A stretch of 10,600 nucleotides of DNA, from the NCBI GenBank assembly GCA_937895645.1, contig CALBKQ010000183.1:1-10600 (forward strand), read 5' to 3'. Under the pieces are notes generated by a model. That model searched no databases. It saw nothing but the letters and a program-made list of their open reading frames with translations, and was not told where the DNA came from. Of this stretch, positions 6,284 to 10,600 are shown piece after piece. The position numbers were made by a program, and so were the translations under genes. Position 1 is the first letter of the stretch. Each line of letters opens with the position of its first letter. Origin of the DNA: an uncultured Clostridia bacterium (lineage in GTDB: Bacteria; Bacillota; Clostridia; Oscillospirales; Acutalibacteraceae).

Positions 6284-7228
6284 ATGAAAAGAAAAATTGA
6301 CGGAACATTCTTCGAATTTCACCATCACAACATCCCTGAGGGCAAATACTGGAATCCAATGATTGACCAATTTATAGCAGAAAATTGGCGTGAAAAGGTA
6401 AGAGAAATTTCTGCACTTGGTATGGAATATGTGGTTGTTATGGCAACTGCTCTTTATGAAAAATGTTATTTCAAATCTTCAGTTTACGAGTTTGCAGATA
6501 TTCCTTGCACCGACCCTATTGAAGAGTTACTTCAAGAAGCCGATAATTGCAATATAAAAGTCTTTTTAGGTAACGGATTTTACGGTGATTGGACAAAGTC
6601 AAGCCAAAATATTACAAGTAAAGAAGTAATTGACCGTTCATTTAAGGCTATGGAAGAATTGGCAACTCTTTATGCACATCACAAAAGTTTTTATGGTTGG
6701 TATTTTCCCGATGAAACTTGTATAATTTTAAGATATTCTAAAGACTTTATGAATTATGTAAATCTATGCTCTACCCGTTGTCATTTGCTTACTCCGGAAA
6801 AGAAAACTCTTATTGCCCCTTTTGGCACAAATCTTGTGTGGGCAAATAATAAGTTTATAAGGCAAATCACAGAACTTGATGTGGATTTTATTGCTTATCA
6901 GGACGAAGTTGGAGTTCGCAAAACTAAAGTTGACAGAACAAAACAACTTTTTGAAAAATTACGAAAAGCCCACGACAAAGCAGGTCGTTCAAAACTATGG
7001 GCAGATATTGAGCTTTTTGATTTTGAGGGAATGGTGTATAAAAGTGCGCTAATTCCTGCAACATCTGAACGAATCCAGAAGCAAATCGAAAATGTTGCAC
7101 CTTATGCCGATAAAATTCTCGGTTATCAGTATTTAGGACTTATGAATCCACCTGATTCAAAAGCATTTGCAGGGCATACTGATTCAATAAAATTATACGA
7201 AAATTATAAAAATTATATAGAAAAATAA
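6284..7228 (+). CDS. DUF4434-like TIM-barrel protein, putative glycoside hydrolase
   Basis: A 314-residue protein without signal peptide. The segment order fits DUF4434, a family of predicted TIM barrels related to clan A glycoside hydrolases. ENWREKVREISALGMEYVVV (33-52) is followed by DPIEELLQEADNCNIKVFLG (77-96), FYGWYFPDE (136-144), LIAPFGTN (176-183), DFIAYQDEVG (201-210), WADIELFDFEG (239-249) and a closing strand with LGYQYLGLMNP (279-289). Glutamates E144 and E243 sit at the ends of conserved strands and are plausible catalytic residues, which I infer. It is in the same orientation 42 bases after the sulfatase, with AGAGGTG at 6272-6278. The pairing suggests removal of sulfate and cleavage of one sugar compound in the cytosol. 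No member known to me has a firmly settled reaction, so the enzymatic role stays open. Confidence 0.8.
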   Translation: MKRKIDGTFFEFHHHNIPEGKYWNPMIDQFIAENWREKVREISALGMEYVVVMATALYEKCYFKSSVYEFADIPCTDPIEELLQEADNCNIKVFLGNGFYGDWTKSSQNITSKEVIDRSFKAMEELATLYAHHKSFYGWYFPDETCIILRYSKDFMNYVNLCSTRCHLLTPEKKTLIAPFGTNLVWANNKFIRQITELDVDFIAYQDEVGVRKTKVDRTKQLFEKLRKAHDKAGRSKLWADIELFDFEGMVYKSALIPATSERIQKQIENVAPYADKILGYQYLGLMNPPDSKAFAGHTDSIKLYENYKNYIEK

Positions 7229-7265
7229 AAATCGTACAGATAGTTCCCAAAAAGGAGAAAATATT

Positions 7266-7658
7266 ATGTCAGCCTTTGATAACACAGAGTTTGAAAACTA
7301 CAAAGAAGAAGTAAAAGAAAAATGGGGTCAAACTGATGCCTACAAAGAATACTCTCAAAAAATAAAAGACCATTCAAAAGAAAAGCTTAATGCAATGGGC
7401 GAGGGTTTAGAAAACATTCTCGAAGATTTTGCAGTCTGTATGAATAGTGGGTTAAGTCCCGAGTCAACTGACGCACAAAATCTTGTAGAAAAACTTCAAA
7501 GCTATATTACCGAGAGCTTTTATACTTGCACAAATGAAATTCTTATAGGTCTTGGTCAGATGTATGTAGCTGACGAGCGTTTTAAGAATAACATTGATAA
7601 ACATTCAATAGGCACAGCAGAATTTGTAAGTAAATCAATCAAATATTATTGTATATAA
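7266..7658 (+). CDS. Stand-alone TipAS antibiotic-recognition domain protein
   Basis: A 130-residue all-helical protein matching the C-terminal drug-binding domain of TipA-type MerR regulators. The pattern is YKEEVKEKWGQTDAYKEYSQ (12-31), a middle helix pair with MNSGLSPESTDAQNLVEKLQ, and the signature FYTCTNEILIGLGQMYVADERF (85-106). TipAS domains bind thiopeptide-like and other polycyclic drugs. Here the MerR DNA-binding domain is absent: the ATG at 7266 has AAAGGAG at 7251-7257, and upstream DNA codes for the DUF4434 protein. Of the cysteine pair in Streptomyces TipAL, C88 is kept in FYTC, while the second position appears to be G95, so covalent drug trapping seems unlikely. It may act as a drug sponge. 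The EFR1 gene starts 12 bases downstream, implying translation from the same transcript. Confidence 0.85.
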   Translation: MSAFDNTEFENYKEEVKEKWGQTDAYKEYSQKIKDHSKEKLNAMGEGLENILEDFAVCMNSGLSPESTDAQNLVEKLQSYITESFYTCTNEILIGLGQMYVADERFKNNIDKHSIGTAEFVSKSIKYYCI

Positions 7659-7670
7659 GTTGGTGAAAAT

Positions 7671-8417
7671 ATGATTTTATATTTCAGTGGCACAGGCAAC
7701 AGTAAATATGTAGCCGAGCAAATCGCAAAAAGCACAAATGACGAGTTAATAAGTATCAACAATAAGTTAAAGAACAATGATACAAGCAAAATAACTGTGG
7801 AAGACAGACTCGTTTTTGTTGTGCCTACTTATTCCTGGCGAATTCCAAAAGTAGTACGACAGTGGATTTTGAAAACAAATTTTGTAAATGCTAAGAATGC
7901 TTGGTTTGTAATGACTTGTGGCAGTGAAATCGGCAACGCAGAAAAATATAATAAGCAACTTTGCCAGAGCAAAGGCTTTGTCTATATGGGTTCAGCTGGA
8001 ATTGTAATGCCTGAAAATTATATTGCTATGTTTAATTCGCCCTCACAAGAAGAATTTGAAGAAATTTTTAATAAAGCAGACAATCAAATCAAAATTGTTG
8101 CAAAGCAGATACAAGATAATAAGCCATTTACAACACCACGAAATAATTTATATGATAAGTTTATGAGTGGACCTGTGAATATGCTTTTTTACCCTATGTT
8201 TGTGAAAGCAAAAGACTTTTATGCCAATGACAAATGCACAAACTGTGGCAAATGTGTAAAAGTTTGCCCACTTAATAATATTGAGATTAAAAACAATAAA
8301 CCAGTGTGGAGTAATAATTGCACTCATTGTATGGCGTGTATTTCATATTGCCCAACAAATGCAATAGAGTATGGCAAGAAAACCATAGGAAAACAAAGAT
8401 ATAAGTGCGAAAGATAA
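7671..8417 (+). CDS. EFR1-family flavodoxin/ferredoxin fusion
   Basis: A 248-residue cytosolic electron-transfer protein. The N-terminal flavodoxin-like domain begins with the FMN phosphate loop SGTGNSKYVA (6-15) and continues with VVPTYSWRIP (50-59) and VMTCGSEIGNA (80-90) to about residue 150. The C-terminal part carries two [4Fe-4S] motifs, C189-x2-C192-x2-C195-x3-C199-P and C217-x2-C220-x2-C223-x3-C227-P. It could move electrons between ferredoxin-type clusters and FMN; its partner is unknown. The ATG at 7671 is 12 bases after the TipAS stop with GGTGA at 7662-7666. The stop at 8415-8417 overlaps the ribosome binding site of the following ICMT gene, so the three are tightly linked. A decayed relative of a different subgroup (with FDMDEQKKID and RYRNENITLQE) lies at 835-1321. 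Confidence 0.93.
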   Translation: MILYFSGTGNSKYVAEQIAKSTNDELISINNKLKNNDTSKITVEDRLVFVVPTYSWRIPKVVRQWILKTNFVNAKNAWFVMTCGSEIGNAEKYNKQLCQSKGFVYMGSAGIVMPENYIAMFNSPSQEEFEEIFNKADNQIKIVAKQIQDNKPFTTPRNNLYDKFMSGPVNMLFYPMFVKAKDFYANDKCTNCGKCVKVCPLNNIEIKNNKPVWSNNCTHCMACISYCPTNAIEYGKKTIGKQRYKCER

Positions 8418-8422
8418 AGGGG
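8416..8422 (+). promoter_or_regulatory. Ribosome binding site fixing the ICMT-like start
   Basis: AAAGGGG lies 6 bases before the ATG at 8429-8431 and overlaps the last bases of the EFR1 stop codon. This supports that ATG over the in-frame GTG at 8405, which lies inside the EFR1 gene without a ribosome binding site. Confidence 0.8.
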
Positions 8423-8428
8423 AATACC

Positions 8429-9100
8429 ATGACATTGAAATTGTTTATGAGCGCAATCATTAAATTCTCATTAGGTGTTATTTTGATAGGAGTTTTAATC
8501 TTTTTACCTGCAGGCACTTTCAGCTTTTTCAACGGATGGCTTTTTATGGGAATTTTATTTGTTCCAATGTTTTTAGCGGGTATTGTAATGATGGCAAAAA
8601 ATCCAAAATTGTTGAAATCCCGACTTAATGCCAAAGAAAAAGAATCAGAACAATCACTAGTTGTAAAACTTAGCGGACTGATGTTCCTTGCAGGTTTTAT
8701 AGTTGCAGGTCTTGGTGTTCGTTTTAACTGGTATACATTGCCAAAACCTGTTGTAATTGCATCTGCAGTTGTGTTTTTAATTGCGTATATTCTCTATGCC
8801 GAAGTGTTACGAGAAAATACATATCTCTCCCGTACAATCGAAGTGCAAGAAGACCAAAAGGTTATTGATACAGGTTTTTATGGTATTGTAAGACACCCAA
8901 TGTATAGTGTTACCTTACTTTTGTTTTTATCAATGCCACTTGTTTTGGGGTCAATATATTCATTCATGATTTTTCTAGTATACCCATTTATAATCGCAAA
9001 AAGAATCAAACACGAAGAAGAATTTCTTGAAAAAGAGTTAAATGGCTATACAGAATATAAGCAAAAAGTTAAATATCGTTTAATTCCATTTATCTGGTAA
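8429..9100 (+). CDS. Isoprenylcysteine carboxyl methyltransferase (ICMT/PEMT)-like membrane protein
   Basis: A 223-residue integral membrane protein of the ICMT/phospholipid methyltransferase superfamily. Hydrophobic segments lie at about residues 8-28, 36-55, 82-97, 108-125 and 160-190. The SAM-binding C-terminal signature is present: VIDTGFYGIVRHPMYS (145-160, with RHPMY), then EEEFLEKELNGYTEYKQKVKYRLIPFIW at the end, where E196-E198 and the GY.EY..K motif are usual. Bacterial members methylate varied small or lipid substrates and mostly lack a known reaction; prenylated CaaX proteins are not expected here. It starts 11 bases after the EFR1 gene, with its ribosome binding site overlapping that stop, and ends 10 bases before the GNAT gene, so the three are probably translated from one message. 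Together with TipAS and GNAT it could modify a toxic compound, which is inference. Confidence 0.85.
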   Translation: MTLKLFMSAIIKFSLGVILIGVLIFLPAGTFSFFNGWLFMGILFVPMFLAGIVMMAKNPKLLKSRLNAKEKESEQSLVVKLSGLMFLAGFIVAGLGVRFNWYTLPKPVVIASAVVFLIAYILYAEVLRENTYLSRTIEVQEDQKVIDTGFYGIVRHPMYSVTLLLFLSMPLVLGSIYSFMIFLVYPFIIAKRIKHEEEFLEKELNGYTEYKQKVKYRLIPFIW

Positions 9101-9110
9101 AGGAAAAAAT

Positions 9111-9593
9111 ATGAGTATTGAATTAGTAAAGGCTTATACACATAAAGGCGAAATAAAGGAACTGTTTGAAGAATATACACAAATGTTAATTCAAGGCGAC
9201 AGTAACTTCAAAAACAATTTAGGGATTCAGAATTACGACCACGAAATAGAAAATTTAGAAGAAAAATATGGTTTGCCTTATGGCAGGCTTTACTTGGCGT
9301 TTTACGATGGCATATTAGCAGGATGTATAGGACTTCGCAAAATTGATAATGATAATTGTGAGCTTAAGCGTCTTTATGTAAAACCACAGTTTCGTGGTAA
9401 GAAAATTGCAAGTCTTCTTATGAAATATATTATTAACGAAGCAAAAGAAATTGGTTATAAACACATTTTGTTAGATACCCTGCCATTTCTTGAAACTGCA
9501 ATAAATATGTATAAAAAATATGGATTTTACGAAATAGAAAGCTATAATAATAGCCCTATGGATAATCTTATTTATCTCAAATACGATTTATAG
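9111..9593 (+). CDS. GNAT-family N-acetyltransferase
   Basis: A 160-residue cytosolic acetyl-CoA-dependent acyltransferase. The fold is visible in order: an N-terminal helix pair (ELFEEYTQMLIQ), strands YLAFYDGILAGCIGLRKI (61-78), motif A CELKRLYVKPQFRGKKIASLLM (83-104) with the pyrophosphate loop R95-G-K-K-I-A100, and motif B HILLDTLPFLETAINMYKKYGFYEIESY (118-145). The acceptor substrate cannot be read from sequence; relatives modify amines, amino acids or antibiotics. AAAGGA at 9099-9104 is the ribosome binding site, and the gap from the ICMT stop is 10 bases. It is the last gene of the plus-strand array before a promoter-bearing gap. Nothing in composition or length sets it apart from its neighbours. 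Confidence 0.92.
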   Translation: MSIELVKAYTHKGEIKELFEEYTQMLIQGDSNFKNNLGIQNYDHEIENLEEKYGLPYGRLYLAFYDGILAGCIGLRKIDNDNCELKRLYVKPQFRGKKIASLLMKYIINEAKEIGYKHILLDTLPFLETAINMYKKYGFYEIESYNNSPMDNLIYLKYDL

Positions 9594-9601
9594 TACTACT
9601 T

Positions 9602-9627
9602 TTGGTTGAAACTCCTCACTCAACCAA
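9602..9627. repeat. Inverted repeat after the GNAT gene
   Basis: TTGGTTGA (9602-9609) and TCAACCAA (9620-9627) form a perfect 8-base stem with a 10-base loop, 8 bases beyond the GNAT stop and 7 bases before the -35 box of the next promoter. No T-run follows, so it is either a weak terminator of the array or a protein-binding site for the XRE promoter. Confidence 0.55.
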
Positions 9628-9634
9628 CGGTTTG

Positions 9635-9663
9635 TAGACATTCATAGTAAAAAATCTTATACT
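9635..9663 (+). promoter_or_regulatory. Sigma-A promoter of the XRE regulator gene
   Basis: TAGACA (9635-9640), a 17-base spacer and TATACT (9658-9663), one mismatch from consensus in each box. Transcription should start near 9670, just ahead of the AAAGGAGG at 9671-9678. Confidence 0.7.
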
Positions 9664-9670
9664 GAAGATG

Positions 9671-9678
9671 AAAGGAGG
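9671..9678 (+). promoter_or_regulatory. Ribosome binding site fixing the XRE start
   Basis: AAAGGAGG lies 7 bases before the ATG at 9686. The in-frame ATG at 9668 precedes this site and would fall at or before the predicted transcription start, so 9686 is the start. Confidence 0.88.
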
Positions 9679-9685
9679 CAGTAGT

Positions 9686-10276
9686 ATGGACCAACTCAAA
9701 ATCGGTAAGTTTATAGCCGAATGCAGAAAGAAGAACGGACTTACTCAAATGCAGTTAGCCGAAAAGCTTAATATTACCGATAGAGCCATATCAAAATGGG
9801 AAAACGGAAAATCGTTGCCCGATTCATCAATAATGCTTGAACTTTGTGAAGTATTAGGTATTACAGTAAACGATTTATTAAGTGGGGAGGTAGTCACAAT
9901 GAATGACAACAAAAATTCAGAAAAACTCTTATTAGAGATGGTGAAAGAAAAAGAAAAAGCTGATGAAAGATTATTAACTATTGAAATAGTTATAGGAACA
10001 ATCAGTACAGTGTTATCTTTATCACTTTGCTTAGTAGCAGCTTATGCACCAATGGTTGCTTGGTTAAGAGTAGTGTTGTTTGTTACCGGTTTTGTGTTCC
10101 TTTTTGTAATAGCATTTTGTATGGTGAAAATTGAACAGGTTGCAGGGTATTATGAGTGTAAGCATTGTCATAATAAGTATATTCCGTCATACAATAGTGT
10201 ATTATGGGCTATGCATATAAATCGTACAAGATATATGAAATGTCCTGAATGTCATAAAAACCGGTATGTGTTGTAA
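9686..10276 (+). CDS. XRE-family regulator with two membrane helices and a C-terminal zinc ribbon (tail probably altered)
   Basis: A 196-residue protein. Residues 5-66 are a Cro/CI-type helix-turn-helix (IGKFIAECRKKNGLTQMQLA, DRAISKWENGKSLPD, LCEVLGITVNDLLSGE). A charged linker with a short coiled stretch (LLLEMVKEKEKADERLL) leads to two membrane segments at about 99-118 and 127-147. A zinc ribbon follows, with C158-x2-C161 and C186-x2-C189. This architecture, a membrane-tethered XRE protein, is frequent in Clostridia; the signal sensed is unknown. Relatives as I recall them continue after the second CxxC with a basic, Trp-containing tail of about 10 residues, but here the protein stops after KNRYVL. 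The last codons coincide with TrkA coding sequence on the other strand, so the natural 3' end was probably replaced. It has its own promoter and ribosome binding site. Confidence 0.9.
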   Translation: MDQLKIGKFIAECRKKNGLTQMQLAEKLNITDRAISKWENGKSLPDSSIMLELCEVLGITVNDLLSGEVVTMNDNKNSEKLLLEMVKEKEKADERLLTIEIVIGTISTVLSLSLCLVAAYAPMVAWLRVVLFVTGFVFLFVIAFCMVKIEQVAGYYECKHCHNKYIPSYNSVLWAMHINRTRYMKCPECHKNRYVL

Positions 10277-10600
10277 CAATCATAACCGTGTCACCGAGGC
10301 GGATACAGTCATTACCGCTTGGGATAATAATATCCCCATTACGGTTAATAAAAGATACCAATAAGTTTTTCTTCAGGTGAAGGTCTTTAAACGGAATATC
10401 CGTTACACTCGATTCATCATCCACTCTGAATTCAATTGCTTCCACGCGGGGGTCAAACATATGATACAGGGTTTCGATATTGCTGCCCATGGAGGCTTTT
10501 TTTGCCCGGACGTAAGCAATAATCGCTTCAGAAGTAATATATTTAGGATAAACCACGCTTCCAAGATCCAAATTAGAAATTACATCACGGAATGTGTTAC
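10209..10600 (-). CDS. trkA: TrkA potassium-uptake protein, C-terminal part (runs off right edge)
   Basis: The frame is open from the right edge to a stop at 10209-10211. The protein matches the second half of TrkA, the cytosolic NAD-binding regulator of Trk/Ktr potassium channels: NTFRDVISNLDLGSVVYPKY and ITSEAIIAYVRAKKASMGSN (end of the second RCK_N domain and linker), then ETLYHMFDPRVEAIEFRV, KLHLKKNLLVSFINRNGDIIIPSG-like strands and IRLGDTVMIVTTHTGF (the TrkA_C domain). Relatives end shortly after TTHTGF, near a D-I-x-D-I, so the last residues SYILYDLYA are probably readthrough into the antisense of the XRE gene and the native stop is lost. The N-terminal half lies beyond 10600. The 68-base tail-to-tail overlap with the XRE gene and the absence of a terminator between them are abnormal. 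My count gives about 41% G+C for 10261-10600, somewhat above the XRE gene. Confidence 0.88.
   Translation of the reverse strand, partial: NTFRDVISNLDLGSVVYPKYITSEAIIAYVRAKKASMGSNIETLYHMFDPRVEAIEFRVDDESSVTDIPFKDLHLKKNLLVSFINRNGDIIIPSGNDCIRLGDTVMIVTTHTGFYDIQDISYILYDLYA

Noticed and set aside
8405..8428. Upstream GTG start for the ICMT-like protein
   Set aside because: It lies inside the end of EFR1 without a ribosome binding site, while AAAGGGG supports the ATG at 8429.
1..10600. CRISPR array, tRNA genes, transposase or insertion sequence ends
   Set aside because: No regularly spaced repeats, cloverleaf-like sequence or transposase-like protein was seen on either strand.

Overview
The window looks like a piece of a low-GC Firmicutes chromosome, most likely an anaerobic gut-type Clostridia. 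The pointers are A+T-rich intergenic DNA, strong purine-rich ribosome binding sites (AAGGAG, AGAGGTG), sigma-A promoters with a TGnTATAAT extended -10, and gene families typical of that group: EFR1 flavodoxin/ferredoxin, TipAS, DUF3892, DUF4434, and a membrane XRE protein with a zinc ribbon. No tRNA, rRNA, CRISPR array or transposase was seen.

Left part (1-1386, minus strand): a small redox operon transcribed leftward. Its first gene is a decayed EFR1-family flavodoxin/ferredoxin with a frameshift and internal deletions. It is followed closely by an intact RibD-C/DHFR-fold reductase and the start of an antibiotic-biosynthesis-monooxygenase-like gene that runs off the left edge. From the same intergenic region a divergent, well-formed promoter drives a monocistronic GH31 alpha-xylosidase (1470-3719), which ends at a rho-independent terminator.

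Middle (3805-4388): a hairpin-rich spacer, a convergent DUF3892 gene on the minus strand, and a second divergent promoter. That promoter appears to start a long plus-strand array (4389-9593) with gaps of about 10-45 bases and no evident internal terminator: a half-size EamA transporter, a cytosolic S1-type sulfatase, a DUF4434 TIM-barrel protein, a stand-alone TipAS drug-binding domain, an intact EFR1 flavodoxin/ferredoxin, an ICMT-like membrane methyltransferase and a GNAT acetyltransferase. The first half suggests intracellular processing of a sulfated sugar. The second half looks like a drug-response and redox cassette. Both readings are inferences from family and context.

Right end (9594-10600): an own-promoter XRE regulator with two membrane helices and a zinc ribbon, then the C-terminal part of a TrkA potassium-uptake protein on the opposite strand. 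The two genes overlap tail to tail. The XRE zinc ribbon ends abruptly exactly where TrkA sequence begins, so this is either a rearrangement or an assembly join.

The items most worth a second look are the cytosolic sulfatase plus DUF4434 pair, the TipAS/EFR1/ICMT/GNAT group, the dead EFR1 copy alongside an intact one, and the XRE/TrkA junction. I did not find a clear, entirely new system; the two gene groupings are the nearest candidates.
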